This document shows, one piece after another, positions 1 through 12,540 of a DNA stretch of 64,000 bases; the first letter of the stretch is position 1; the number at the start of each line of letters is the position of its first letter. The stretch comes from Trileptium ribeirensis (taxonomy: Eukaryota > Nematoda > Enoplea > Enoplida > Thoracostomopsidae): positions 17,944 to 81,943 of the forward strand of contig JASANE010012817.1 in NCBI GenBank assembly GCA_030248225.1, in the 5' to 3' direction. Below the pieces are notes generated by a model. That model searched no databases. It was not told where the DNA came from and was given only the letters and a program-made list of their open reading frames with translations. The position numbers were made by a program, and so were the translations under genes.

Positions 1-584
1 CTCATTAAAACTTCGATTTTTTATGCGTAAAGTTCTGTGAGTTAACCAATTTATTTCGAAATTACACAACGCATGCCACATGGGATACAACTACAACTGG
101 AAATATTTCCACATTACCTATTTCGGAGGCGTTATGGGATTAAAAGCAATAGGTTGGACCAAAAATTCAATGTTTTGCTGTTGTCATGTCTGTGTCTAAC
201 TATTCACAGGCTCCAGAAACTGGGTACTTCGCGGGGACCGTTGGATTTCCACTGTTTAAGAAACCTTTTAAGACATGTCCCATACAAAATGTTTAGTTAT
301 TCTATTATAAAATGTTTGTATAACTGATTATGCAGTTTCATAGAGGTCGGTAATCTTGAGTTGAACCATTTCAAAAAATTTATTTTATATTTCAAAATTA
401 CCACAGCAAAATTATTTAGTGCTGACTTATTCTTATGGCCTGGAAGTTGTCGCATTTTAACTTTAGCCTGGTACGAAATAGGCACCCCTCGTTCCTGCCC
501 CTCTTGCAAAATTTCGAAAAATATATTTGTAATTCCAATTAAAAGAAAAAATTTCCAATTTAGATTAAACAAGGCAAAGGTGAA
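1..584. other. Non-coding AT-rich DNA, no gene seen
   Basis: Short overlapping open frames occur on both strands between 297 and 654, but neither shows a recognisable domain and they overlap each other antisense. I see no promoter, RNA gene or repeat that can be named with confidence. Confidence 0.5.
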
Positions 585-586
585 AT

Positions 587-676
587 TTAAAATATATATG
601 CTCCGGCTAAAATATATATATGCTCCTGCTAATATATACATATGCTCCTACTAGAATATATATATGCTCCTGCTCT
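587..676. repeat. Minisatellite, about 4 x 24 bp (ATATATATGCTCC core)
   Basis: Four successive units each carry an AT-alternating stretch followed by TGCTCC and a short variable tail (GGCT, TGCT, TACT, TGCT). The units are imperfect and lie in AT-rich non-coding DNA. Confidence 0.75.
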
Positions 677-847
677 TTTATCACCTTACTTGATTATTTA
701 AAATATTTTTAATTTATGTACGCATAATCGATCAAAAATTCAAAGAAATGTATAAAAAGAGTTAACGGTTGTTATTACTTAGGGTAAACTCCTCGCTAAA
801 TAAACGCAGTTTAGTATGTATCATAGCATAATATCAAAATGGAATTG

Positions 848-1255
848 CTTATAGGTGTCGATATGGGGCATGGTGTTAGGGTTACCGCTCCTAATCGTAA
901 CACCCCAAGTCAAATATACCTTTCTGAAAGCTCCAAATCTCTAAGGGTAGGACCCCTGTAGCCAAATATCCAAAGTCCCTGAAGGCTTTGCATTCTACCT
1001 CCACTCCAAGTATCCACCCCCGCCCATGCCGAATGCTTTAGAAAAACAGTAAAAATACGTAACAACAGGTGAAAATTAGCAAAAATTGAGGTAAAATTCT
1101 CAAAAAAATTATGGGAAATTAACAAAAATTTACTACAAATTGGCAAAACTGGGCAAAATTTTTGCAAAATTCTGAAAAATTTTAGTTCCAAAAAATTTCA
1201 ATATTTAAATCCTACGCACCCCTCCCCCGCACCCCGAGGACCACTCATAAGCGTT
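848..1255 (+). repeat. Dispersed repeat family R, copy 1
   Basis: The copy begins with a TAGGTGTCGATA...GGGTTACCGCTC block and continues into a CT/GC-rich part. It ends in a run of short AAAATTAGCAAAAATTGAGG-type words with little other content. The same order of blocks, diverged, recurs near 6.57, 35.93, 40.79 and 60.44 kb. No ORF is conserved, so it is probably a non-autonomous element. Confidence 0.5.
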
Positions 1256-3457
1256 GGACACACATGAATTAGATGCTTCCATTTCACCTAAAATATACTG
1301 TGTGTTCGTTCATATCTGAAGCCACTTATTTCATGCGGTTCTATGTTAAGTTGTCGTGAGCAGTTTTGCACATTGTTCTACTTCTGCGAGTTTTGTCTTA
1401 CTGTTTTCTTACTAAATGTTTTGTTTCGCCGGTATGACTAGTGTGCTAAGCTTTTGAGCCAGGTCTCATCGAAACATCCAGCTGCGAATTCAAAAACATA
1501 TAATGTGTTCGTAAACTATTCTTGCAAGTACGTCGCCATTTTTAGATGTCTAAGTGCTCATAGCTCAAACTCCAAGGCCACGTAGCTTTCTAGGATTTGT
1601 TTTACTTTAATAAATGTTTTGCTGTGTTCATTTTGCAAGTTTTATGCCACATATTAGATTGTCTTTCGAAGATGTTTCGCTTAATATGTCATGTTTTTAG
1701 AACTGGCAACGACGGTTTTTTCGCTATAAGTGTTGTTCCCGCTGGTAAATGCACACGAGGGCGTAGATGATAAATGAGACCGCTAGCTGATCGGGTTTTG
1801 TGACGCTGTGCCGCTTAGGAAGGTATGTAGTAGGCTAAGAACCAAATAACTTGTTTTGTGCATGATGAGTCGAAACATTTCGCTTGATAAAGAATAAAGA
1901 ATAGGCACGATCGTGTTCGTGGAAACTGAAAGTGCCGAAGCTGCAACCCAAAATACGGTTGGTATCAGGTTTTTTGTGCCATCTAGAACGCAACTGCGAA
2001 TAACAGTCGTGGTTGGCAATGACCACGTCAGCACGCACGCCATGTTTTCATTATATAGCGCAAAGGCAAAATAATATTTCTATTCCAATATTTATAGGAG
2101 AAGGTTCGTGCTTGTTTCAGAATGTTTTTTTGTTTCGTTTTAACATATATATTCCATCAGTTCATTTATTTGTTTATATATTTATTTGTACGAATTTTTC
2201 GGTTAAGTTAGTTTTGGAAATATATTTGCCTTTTTAAAGATTGTAAGTTTGAATTGTATGTCGTAAAGTTGTCAGTGGAGACTAAAAACGATGTCTTATC
2301 CGTAGTAGTATTTCGAAATAGCTAAGGTCACCTCAACTACATTACGTATTTGTACTAGCTCTTTCTGAGGCGATATAGAAACTTCAATATACTGTATATA
2401 TACTAGTTTTTAATTACGTAAATTGTCCGAAAACGGTCAAGGCGTTATTTCGATTGTAACAAGCACCCGAAATAATATGTGTCAAATTTATTACCACGTA
2501 GGTAGTACGGCGTTGTATCATTTAAGATTACATAGCTAGTGCAAATAATTCACGATGTAGTTTTTATTCGTCATAACTCAGTAATGAATGGTCAGATCTG
2601 CTTAACTCAGCAATGAATGGCTCAAAATTTTTACTCTTGATGTGATCCAATGATTTCAGTGTAGTCACCAACCTTTTAATCTACACTTAATCTTATTTCT
2701 ACTGTAAATTATTCTTTTCGACCATTTTGCGTTATTCAAGCTTTATATTATTTGCAGCAAGAGCATGTGTGCAACCGATAAACCAATTTTACTGAAGCGA
2801 CCTTAAGTACAATGCTACCTAGGTTATTCATGTTCGCGACCCTACATTTGACAGCACGAGCTGCTGTTCGTGAACATGAACTGTTGAATCATTAGAAATT
2901 CAGATCTGTTAACAGTTCGATTCAGGAATTTCGTTACCACGTGTACCAAATTAGCGCTAAGGCGAAATGTTTAATTTGTGATATCATCAGAAACTTGAGA
3001 ACATTGTCTAGTGTCATTTTCAATATTTTGCCAATGGTCCCGGTCTTCTAGTTTTAAGGCAAAGGTGAACTTGAACGAATTTCAACTCATTTCCGGTAAC
3101 TCACGTATCGTTTACCAGAGCTGATATTAAATTTCTACTCATGCTATAGTTGTCGGATACTGCTAGTACCTTTCACTAAAATCCATCAATAAATTAATAT
3201 ACATCCGTGATACCATGCGCTGAAACCTGTAATAACCGGGTTGCAGAACACAGCTGAGCTCTAAAGTTCGAGCTTTAGGCACATATTTGAAAAGTGATCC
3301 TGTTTGATATTTTTGAGATACTGAACCTGTCTCAAGGTTCCAAATAGAAGCCGACAAGGTGTATAGCGATGACCTTTGTTATTCCTTAAAATAAATTAGA
3401 AGTTAAGAACCAGCAGCTAAGATTGTGTTTTCATCAATTATTCCTGCTGGAAATAAT
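1256..3457. other. Non-coding DNA, no gene seen
   Basis: AT-rich sequence with only short, unsupported open frames. An imperfect inverted repeat lies at about 2828-2882, with TTCATGTTCGCGA on one arm and TTCGTGAACATGAA on the other. A short direct repeat of an ACTCAGTAATGAATGG word lies near 2575-2625. Nothing else can be named. Confidence 0.45.
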
Positions 3458-3916
3458 GCGGCGTTCACGTTATAATGTCCCTTACGTTGGAACCTATGTA
3501 CACCACACAGTGTGAGGCACACTGAAGACAACATGGTCTTAGACATCCCATGATCTGTATAAATTTTTTCAAAGGTAGCCAGCTAGGTATATTGCCACAT
3601 CTTGATAATGTGAAGCATATTGTGTCTTCTTGCAGTTTTATTGACAGTGTGTGACATTTCATCAACGTTCATATTGCCTAGATACAAATATCGCGAATTT
3701 AAGAAAAAAGTACACAGCACAGTTGATTAATAAAACGCATTAGCTAGAGAGGGTGTACGTTATAGTTAATTCGCGTCAAATTTGTAGCTAAACCGTCTCA
3801 AACCCTCACTATTGAGTTACAGTATAGGTGTCACCCAGACTATCTATACGGTATGGTCGCGACTACAGGGAGACGAAATGTTCTAAACAGTGGCGACATT
3901 ATAACGTGAACGCCGC
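3458..3916 (-). mobile_element. MITE family T, copy 1 (TIR GCGGCGTTCACGTTATAATG)
   Basis: Near-perfect terminal inverted repeats of about 23 bp bound a 459-bp element without a transposase gene. Internal blocks (a GGGTGTACG block, an AATTCGCG block, and a GACACTGT-type block) match the copies at 25614-26121 and 57833-58339 but in the opposite orientation. I could not see a target-site duplication at this copy. The superfamily is not assigned. Confidence 0.85.
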
Positions 3917-6565
3917 ACAACACATAATTAAAATAAAGTAATCCATATATTGAAAGTTGCTTACTACTCATTTTTTTCGAGCCCATGACAGACAACATCC
4001 GTATAATTTTGACATTATTGTATTCTTAGCCAATCTTAGCACTCAATTATTAGACAGTATGTTAAGAAATATCTGTGCTATTCACAGGAATTAAAATAGT
4101 TACCACAACCTTTGTGGCTGCTGAATATAATAGCCTTCGATCAAAAAGCAACCACATTGCAAATGACTACAGTGCTCCAATTCACGCAAATGAATTCTAA
4201 ATTTAAGTACTTTTGTAAGAATATATGCATAAACAGACTCGATCATATAGAAGCCTTAGTACCATGATATAAATGTACCCAGCTGTGCATACGATAATAC
4301 AGGGTATTTCGTGGCGTTAGCCATATAATTTCGTGGTTAATTATGCATTGAGCGACACATTTTTCTTTTGCGGCGGTAGTTGAGAGTTCGACAGTTCCTG
4401 ACGCTATGCATGTGAAATTAGTACAATTCCACGAAACAAAAATAGTTATAAAAATTGTATACCTTTCCTGCCAGCTAAATCAGATCATCTTTAGTTGTTA
4501 TTGCCCAACCAATATCGTAAATTATTAAAAAATGTTAACATTTGGTGATTTTCGAACTTTCCTGCTGAAGGGATGGATGGCCTGTTCAGCAAATACATCT
4601 CTAAATTGTTATAATGTTCGTAGAAAGTCACATAAAAATCTACTAACTCTGTTTCCATTTGGTCTATTTTAGTAAATGTCGAACAAAGTGCATTCAATTT
4701 TATACAATATGTTTGTCTTTCACTTGAGTAAAAAATTTATCGACCAATAGCCTAAATTTTGAATATCGCTAATACATTCAGCAGGGCTGAGATTTTGGTG
4801 TCTGAGTATTTTAAAGGTTCCCTAAACACCATACCACAAGTATGCTACAGTAATGGCTAACAAACAGCGATATTTAAAAAAATTGCTGGCATTGTACTCA
4901 AAGTTTGGTTAAATCCTTCTAACTTAAGTGTGATTGTTACGTAGACTAATGCACTTTGAGCAAACAGTTGACCAAAGCCTGAACCAAATCGGGATCTCTT
5001 GGCTATTTTACTGGCCACTTTACCCCTTCGTAGCAGCCAGTAGAATCTTAATGCTCATAAGAAAGACAGCAAATAATGACACACTTATACATACGGTATT
5101 GCACTCAGATAATTATTGTACAGTTTCTATAATCGTTCGGGGATATTTAATGCAACACAGCTATTGTTTCAGCGATCTTTTCCAATGTCATTTCGGAGCT
5201 TAAAGATGATAGGAGACGGCGTAGAAGCAAATGACCGTCTCATCTTCAACGATCACTTTTAGTTCATTATCAACTCATTGTTCTACCAGCAAGTCGGCTA
5301 TATCAGCGCCTAATTGTAGGGCCTTTATCTGTTAGTTTAGTTTGAATTTTTGAAGTCACTCACATAAAAACAGCTTTATATTTTGGTAAACAAAGACAGC
5401 TTTATTTTTCGCTTGCTTAATATCGTGACATTTTGAGTTTAATCACAACCAAACAACTTGTTGTAATCAGCATAAAATGAGCCATTAAATGACGTCCAGC
5501 ACAACAAATGAATCACAAGGATGGATTTTGTAATTTGGCTGACAGACCAAAACAGAGCGATTTTTTTGGTGTTTTGAGACTTGGTTCAAATTTATTAGGC
5601 AAGCATTTGGATTATTTTTATATTTATCTCGTTGCATTTGAAGTCTAGTTTTTAAATATAATATATCAGCTGTCAAACCATGTTGAAACAGGAAGGAACT
5701 GCTACATATTTTTTGGTTTTATGTTCAACAGCCAGTTCAAAGTTGTATGTTCAATAGTTAATTCTCAAAACAGCCAATAGCGATCTTACAGTCCCATAGT
5801 TGGCCATTCAGTTCAGTTGTAGTTCAACTAATTTTTAGTCCATTATTTTCGCTATTTTCGAAGCTGTCGGGTTACGGAGTACAGACACACATCATTCTCG
5901 AACAGCGATCGCCTATATGTTTTATGGAATTTTGTATATATTGTGTGACCTATTACACTTGCGTTCAAATATAAGAGACATCACTTTTCTTATCGCATTA
6001 GAATTTTGTTAAAATCTAACTTCCCGAATATGAGTAATGAGTTATATACACCAAGAGGTAGAAAAAATAATTTTCAATCAATCAAACAGGTATGATAAAC
6101 AATAAGCAGGATATATAAAGTCCAAATGATACAGTAAAGTGGAGTATCAGAAATATAAGAAGCCCCTTATACAAGTGATCAACTATTTCTACTGAAGAAC
6201 GAAGAAAAAGATCTATTTCAACGCTGTTTAAAATTTCTTTAAATTTATCTGAACTACACGAACACTTTCACGATTTCTCAACTCCTAGCGCTCTGAGTGA
6301 TTAGTCCGATAGCTACATTTCAACAATTTTTACACTTATCAGTCGAAACCTAAGCCTTTTGACTAACTTGTGTTGATAGTTGTAACTTTTAACCATTCTG
6401 TTGTTTTATAGTTAAGGCAGCGATGAAAACCTTTTGGCGGACGAAAAACCGAACATCTTTATTGGTGTTGAAGCACAATAAGTTCTCTAAATATACATGG
6501 ATGCAATATCAATATATATCTGTATACTTCAACGTGATATCAGCTGGGTTTCTATATATCTAAAA
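3917..6565. other. Non-coding DNA, no gene seen
   Basis: AT-rich sequence with scattered short open frames (for example 4491-4697 minus and 4934-5203 plus). None has a recognisable domain or a composition different from its surroundings. A small inverted pair AGACGG/CCGTCT lies near 5213-5245. Confidence 0.45.
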
Positions 6566-6845
6566 CATAAGAATCGATATGGCGGTACAGGGTTACCGCT
6601 CAAAGGTTGAAATCTTTAATCTACTCTCCCTGAAGGATCTGCACCCGTGCTCCGGTGCGCGGAAAATTTTACAAAAAATCTAGGGTGAAAACTAGCTAAA
6701 TTTGAGTAAAATTAGCCAAAAAAAGGGGAACTAAAATATATTTACAAGCTGGCAAAAATTGAGGTAAATTTCAGCAAAGTGGGATCAATTTTGCGTTCCT
6801 AGCAAATTCAAAAAAATTACACCTCTCCAGGGGACAATCCCCCAA
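6566..6845 (+). repeat. Dispersed repeat family R, copy 2
   Basis: It shares the ATCGATATGG...CAGGGTTACCGCTC opening with copy 1 and the following AAAATTAGCCAAAAA/GCAAAAATTGAGG run. The alignment is by eye and the ends are approximate. Confidence 0.45.
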
Positions 6846-6859
6846 CGACAACTTGCCGC

Positions 6860-7210
6860 ACTAAGCCGACGCAACCTCGATTATGGTTTTGGGCCCAGCC
6901 GTGAAATCAGTCAGCCGGTACTTAACGGCTCCAATAATCCTCGGTGTCTGTTTAAAAATTTTCAAGGGCGTAGGCCTACGGCTAACAGCCGGCCGTTAGC
7001 AATTTACCTTCAGTCGTTAACGGTCGTGAAGGTCCTTGGCCCGCACTTATGGGCCGTTGATCGGCCGGCTATATTCTATGCGTATACTGTTGTATGCCAA
7101 GTGAATTAAATGAGACCATCAGAACATTTTGACGACCGGCGGACGACCGTTTAAGAAATTTCGTGGCCATCTGCGGCATTTCACTTCAAAATCAGCCGAT
7201 GCCCAACACT
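6860..7210 (-). repeat. GGCCG-rich dispersed repeat, related to 60712-60905
   Basis: A locally G+C-rich block contains the perfect palindrome GTAGGCCTAC and a GCTAAC...GTTAGC inverted pair. Read on the minus strand its end resembles CAGTGTTGGGCA followed by a GGC(T/C)GA word, and a similar start with GGCCGA is present at about 60716. That terminus is reminiscent of hAT ends, but no second TIR or target duplication was found. Confidence 0.35.
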
Positions 7211-7460
7211 GAACCCGAGTATTTTTGGGGGGAGTAACCTCCCCAATTTTCTGCAGGGGTCATAGAGTAATGGATAAAACTCGTTCCTACCCCTCAGTTT
7301 TTGTGGGGGCGTTCATTACACGCTCCCCAATTCCTGGCTGGCCGAGGCAAAATCTTATGCCTTAAACCGATATGGCTAGACTATTTTTTGTCGGTATGAA
7401 ACGTGGAAATGGGTCACATCTCGCATCATACTGATACTGTTGACGTAATGATGTCGAGAT

Positions 7461-9917
7461 GTGTCATAATCTTCTCAAGTAGCTACCATAAGGTCTTACT
7501 ATTATATATTAAAATGTCCCGCGTAGCGTTGCTAAATTTAATCCGTCGTTCGAGATTGAGGTCGCTTATTTTTTTGGCGAGAACTGTCATGCTCTTCTCA
7601 AGTAGCTACCATAAGGTCTTACTATTATACATTAAAATGTCCCGCGTAGTGTTGCTAAATTTAATCCGTCGTTCGAGATTGAGGTCGCTTATTTTTTTGG
7701 CGAGAACTGTCATGCTCTTCTCAAGTAGCTACCATAAGATCTTACTATTATACATTAAAATGTCCCGCGTAGTGTTGCTAAATTTAATCCGTCGTTCGAG
7801 ATTGAGGTCGCTTATTTTTTTGGCGAGAACTGTCATGCTCTTCTCAAGTAGCTACCATAAGGTCTTACTATTATATATTAAAATGTCCCGCGTAGCGTTG
7901 CTAAATTTAATCCGTCGTTCGAGATTGAGGTCGCTTATTTTTTTGGCGAGAACTGCCATGCTCTTCTCAAGTAGCTACCATAAGGTTTACTATTATACAT
8001 TAAAATGTCTCGCGTAGTGTTGCTAAATTTAATCCGTCGTTCGAGATTGAGGTCGCTTATTTTTTTGGCGAGAACTGTCATGCTCTTCTCAAGTAGCTAC
8101 CATAAGGTTTACTATTATACATTAAAATGTCCCGCGTAGTGTTGCTAAATTTAATCCGTCGTTCGAGATTGAGGTCGCTTATTTTTTGGCGAGAACTGTC
8201 ATGCTCTTCTCAAGTAGCTACCATAAGGTCTTACTATTATACATTAAAATGTCCCGCGTGGTGTTGCTAAATTTAATCCGTCGTTCGAGATTGAGGTCGC
8301 ATATTTTTTTGGCGAGAACTGTCATGCTCTTCTCAAGTAGCTACCATAAGGTCTTACTATTATAGATTAAAATGTCCCGCGTAGTGTTGCTAAATTTAAT
8401 CCGTCGTTCGAGATTGACGTCGCTTATTTTTTTGGCGAGAACTGTCATGCTCTTCTCAAGTAGCTACCATAAGGTCTTACTATTATATGTTAAAATGTCC
8501 CGCGTAATGTTGCTAAATTTAATCCGTCGTTCGAGATTGACGTCGCTTATTTTTTTGGCGAGAACTGTCATGCTCTTCTCAAGTAGCTACCATAAGGTCT
8601 TACTATTATACATTAAAATGTCCCGCGTAGTGTTGCTAAATTTAATCCGTCGTTCGAGATTGAGGTCGCTTATTTTTTTGGCGAGAACTGTCATGCTCTT
8701 CTCAAGTAGCTACCATAAAGTCTTACTATTATATATTAAAATGTCCCGCGTAGCGTTGCTAAATTTAATCCGTCGTTCGAGATTGAGGTCGCTTATTTTT
8801 TTGGCGAGAACTGTTATGCTCTTCTCAAGTAGCTACCATAAGGTCTTACTATTATATATTAAAATGTCCCGCGTAGCGTTGCTAAATTTAATCCGTCGTT
8901 CGAGATTGAGTTCGCTTATTTTTTTGGCGAGAACTGCCATGCTCTTCTCAAGTAGCTACCATAAGGTTTACTATTATACATTAAAATGTCTCGCGTAGTG
9001 TTGCTAAATTTAATCCCGTCGTTCGAGATTGAGGTCGCTTATATTTTGGCGAGAACTATCATGCTCTTCTCAAGTAGCTACCATAAGGTTTACTATTATA
9101 CATTAAAATGTCCCGCGTAGTGTTGCTAAATTTAATCCGTCGTTCGAGATTGAGGTCGCTTATTTTTTTGGCGAAGACTGTCATGCTCTTCTCAAGTAGC
9201 TACCATAAGGTCTTACTATTATACATTAAAATGTCCCGCGTGGTGTTGCTAAATTTAATCCGTCGTTCGAGATTGAGGTCGCATATTTTTTTGGCGAACT
9301 TGTCATGCTCTTCTCAAGTAGCCACCATAAGGTTTTACTATTATCAGATTAAAATGTCCCGCGTAGTGTTGCTAAATTTAATCCGTCGTTCGAGATTGAC
9401 GTCGCTTATTTTTTTGGCGCGAACTGTCATGCTCTTCTCAAGTAGCTACCATAAGGTCTTACTATTATATGTTAAAATGTCCCGCGTAGTGTTGCTAAAT
9501 TTAATCCGTCGTTCGAGATTGACGTCGCTTATTTTTTTTGCGAGAACTGTCATGCTCTTCTCAAGTAGCTACCAAAAATTCTAACAATTATAAATTAAAA
9601 TGTCCCGCGTAGTGTTGCTAAATTTAATCCGTCGTTCGAGATTGAGGTCGCTTATTTTTTTGGCGAGAACTGTCATGCTCTTCTCAAGTAGCTACCATAA
9701 GGTCTTACTATTATATATTAAAATGTCCCGCGTAGCGTTGCTAAATTTAATCCGTCGTTCGAGATTGAGGTCGCTTATTTTTTTGGCGAGAACTGTCATG
9801 CTCTTCTCAAGTAGCTACCATAAGGTCTTACTATTATACATTAAAATGTCCCGCGTAGTGTTGCTAAATTTTATCTGTCGTTCGAGATTGAGGTCGCTTA
9901 TTTTTTTAGCGAGAACT
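7461..9917. repeat. Satellite array, 123-bp monomer x about 20, with 8-mer higher-order period
   Basis: The word GCTAAATTTAATC recurs at 7531, 7654, 7777, 7900, 8022, 8144, 8266, 8389, 8512, 8635 and so on to 9861. Spacing is 123 bp, or 122 bp where one base is lost. Variant monomers repeat about 981 bp apart: TGTCTCGCG near 8008 and 8989, CGTGGTG near 8258 and 9239, GCATATTTTTTT near 8299 and 9280, and GACGTCGC twice in each block. So 8 monomers form a higher-order unit present about 2.5 times. Because 123 is divisible by 3, long repetitive open frames arise; single-base losses break them, so coding is unlikely. Confidence 0.95.
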
Positions 9918-9982
9918 TCTCGTTCTGTAACTTATTTACTCGCATTCCTTACTGCATCCCAATACTGCCAAACATGCAAGTG

Positions 9983-10178
9983 CTTTTGTACAGGGGCGGA
10001 TCCAGAGGAGGGCGGAGGGGGGGGGCGCCCCCCGTCGGGATAGCCAAGGCTCATAATTTTTTGGCACATTTTAAAATTTTTAAAACGGGATCACTGACTG
10101 GTCATCAACATATATATCAGGAATGTTATAAGGGTGCGCCCCCCGTCAGAAATTCCTGGATCCGCCACTGCTTTTGTA
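9983..10178 (+). mobile_element. hAT-type MITE (180 bp) with 8-bp target-site duplication
   Basis: The element spans 9991-10170 and is flanked on both sides by the same 8 bases CTTTTGTA (9983-9990 and 10171-10178). Its ends are CAGGGGCGGATCCAG on the left and, reversed, CAGTGGCGGATCCAGG on the right. An 8-bp duplication with CAG...CTG-type termini is diagnostic of hAT transposons. It is too short to encode a transposase. It lies about 70 bp beyond the satellite array. Confidence 0.93.
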
Positions 10179-11139
10179 TTATATTTATGATATAAAATAC
10201 CGGCAAGCTTTTTAGCAGGAAACATATATATTTACTTTAAATCCTAAAGAACTTGTTATTAACTTGTTTCCTAATTCTTACGATAACAATATTTATGCAT
10301 GAGCAAACTTTAAAATGCGCCACCTAGTACCACCCCCTTCTGCCATTAGCGACCGCATGTTCACTGTGCCGATCGTTCGCCAATGATAAGAAAATATAAA
10401 ATTGGTGTTTTGAGCAACGCATCCAAAAGGTTAACAAATAAAATACTGGCCTATTCAGATTAGCTCTAAAACATTACCGATAGACCGTTTCACATTTTAA
10501 CTAAAAAAATTTTATTCTGTTCAAAATACACTGTTTAGTGTTTTGACAGCTATACAGTAGGCACATGTGATGTTTACAAACTACATGTACACTCAAAGTG
10601 GGTATTAAGTACCATACGGGTGATTAGTACCACTTTAAATTTGTAACACTGTAGCTAACCATTGGATATATCAGCATGTGACTGGGGTCTTTGAATAACA
10701 GTAGAGAATAATGAATAATGTCCGTTAAACTTTAGTACCGCGTAATATGGACATTAGCCTGGTATTGAGGCAAGATAATTAGCTACTTGGACACCGGGTA
10801 GTACAATAAGGACCTGCACTGCTAGCCCGTCATACTACAGCTTACTCCTGTGTCGAATTGCTGTTAGGTACTAGCGCGGACAAGATTGCTGTCTCCAAAT
10901 TAGTTTTGGAATACAAGCTACCGTGAATATCGGGCTTAGATAACTATTTTTCAACTAAGAAGCAGAGGGATTTGCCTCGGGCGTACAATTGGGAAAAGCA
11001 AAATGACATAAGTCCACAACTTGTGCATGTTAGCGAAACAAAAATTAATTGATATAATGCTTTCTGAAGATGTACTACCGTGTTCATGTGAAGGACAATC
11101 AAATATTAACATCTTATTTTAGTACACTCTTAAAAATTA
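10179..11139. other. Non-coding DNA, no gene seen
   Basis: No open frame of note, no RNA gene and no nameable repeat; ordinary AT-rich composition. Confidence 0.4.
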
Positions 11140-12060
11140 GTATTGTATATGTTATACATTGCTGTGCCATGCACTATTGGTGTGGTCTGCTTTACATATA
11201 CATTTATACAGTGCTACAGTTCACACAACTATAATGTATAAATATCAAAGCAATTTTGTATGAAATTTGATGCCGCGATTTTCTTGTTTGTCTCAATTGC
11301 CATATTCGTATATATAAAAAATACATTTACAGTTGACTGAAATTTATCGCTTTATAGTATGAAATATGCAACAAAATGTACGAATCAGCGCATATATTTG
11401 CATCAAATATAACACATCCATTCTATGAAGTAGTGTAAATAATGTGTGAAACGCAACATAGACAATATATGAATTTGAATGTATATCTGTATGAAAAATA
11501 ATAAATAAATTGTAAAAATTGATTTATTTGTGTGAAATTCAATATATCCTATGTAAACATATGCATATATAAGCTAATGTTGAAAGTATTAAATGTACAA
11601 TATTGAATTTATGAATTTTTTAAACATTTGTATGGAAAAATAATGTATGAATGTATCTGCATAATAGGAATTTTGTAGGTAATCATACATTTTTGTATGC
11701 AAATCATGTACAATTTATTATACAAATGCTCTATGTAATTTCCTACAAAGTTATGTGTAAGAAATCATGCAATTTAAATGTCTAAATTTATACAAAGGTC
11801 ATGTAAATATTATAGAATATTCTCTGTTACAATTCATACAAATTATGTACAATGTGTCATACATTTAATGTGGTGAATTCCTGATAACTTATGTCGGCAC
11901 AATCTACAGTAATGCACAAATTGGCACACAATATATGTAGGAGCTCTTCGCCATACAATTGCTCGTATTTGTTCATGTTTAAGCAATTTGTAGTAAAATA
12001 ATGTCACACAATAATTGTATCAAATTATGATCGTACAAATTTTAAACGAAAGTGAATTTG
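11140..12060. repeat. AT-rich domain dense in TGTATGAAA / TACAAAT words
   Basis: Over about 900 bp, short words such as TGTATGAAA, ATGTACAA, TATACAAA and CATACATTT recur many times on both strands without a fixed period. This looks like a cryptically simple sequence, upstream of the receptor exon. It could be an old satellite or a low-complexity region. No ORF is present. Confidence 0.4.
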
Positions 12061-12227
12061 GATTACCGTTGATATGATATTCTGTGCGTCTTTCCAGTCT
12101 GTCCAACCGCCGAAAAAATCATAGATTGCTACATCGGTAGTTTACTCTAAAGTCACGCTGCAGCAGAGGATTACATGATTTATAGTCGTTATTACATATG
12201 GTAAACCCAACTATATATATTATATAC

Positions 12228-12540
12228 GTAGTGATGTGATGCAGTGGTTACACCACAATTCCCACAATCACGAGTCCCTGTGTTCGAGGCTTCCTGTGGA
12301 CATAATTTTTTGGAAGACTAGGAGCACGTTGCTCCAGGGTACCCACCTGTAAAATGGGTGCGAGCTTGCGCAGAAGGTACTAAAACAGAATTTTCGTGTT
12401 GGAATTGGCATCCCTTCATGGCTTGTGCTTCGGCAGATTTGGCTGCAATTGAAACGAAAAATGAGATCACCACCCATACCCGGAGTATAATTGGAGACCT
12501 TTAACACATACATATATACATATTTTAACATGATTTATAC
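12228..12540 (+). mobile_element. tRNA-headed SINE-like repeat
   Basis: The 5' part (12236-12300) carries an A-box-like TGATGCAGTGG and a B-box-like GTGTTCGAGGC at tRNA-like spacing, matching an internal RNA polymerase III promoter. An unrelated body of about 230 bp follows and ends in a TACATATATACATA tail. The short open frame antisense to it is fortuitous. Confidence 0.55.

Noticed and set aside
7461..9917. CRISPR-like array
   Set aside because: The repeats are contiguous 123-bp monomers without unique spacers, in a eukaryotic setting.
7403..10043. Four long open frames with a 41-residue repeated peptide (SRVVLLNLIRRSRL...)
   Set aside because: They arise because the satellite monomer is 123 bp and has no stop in that frame; single-base losses in several monomers break the frame and no conservation of coding is visible.
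12268..12531. Minus-strand 87-residue frame
   Set aside because: It lies antisense over a tRNA-headed SINE-like repeat and has no domain.
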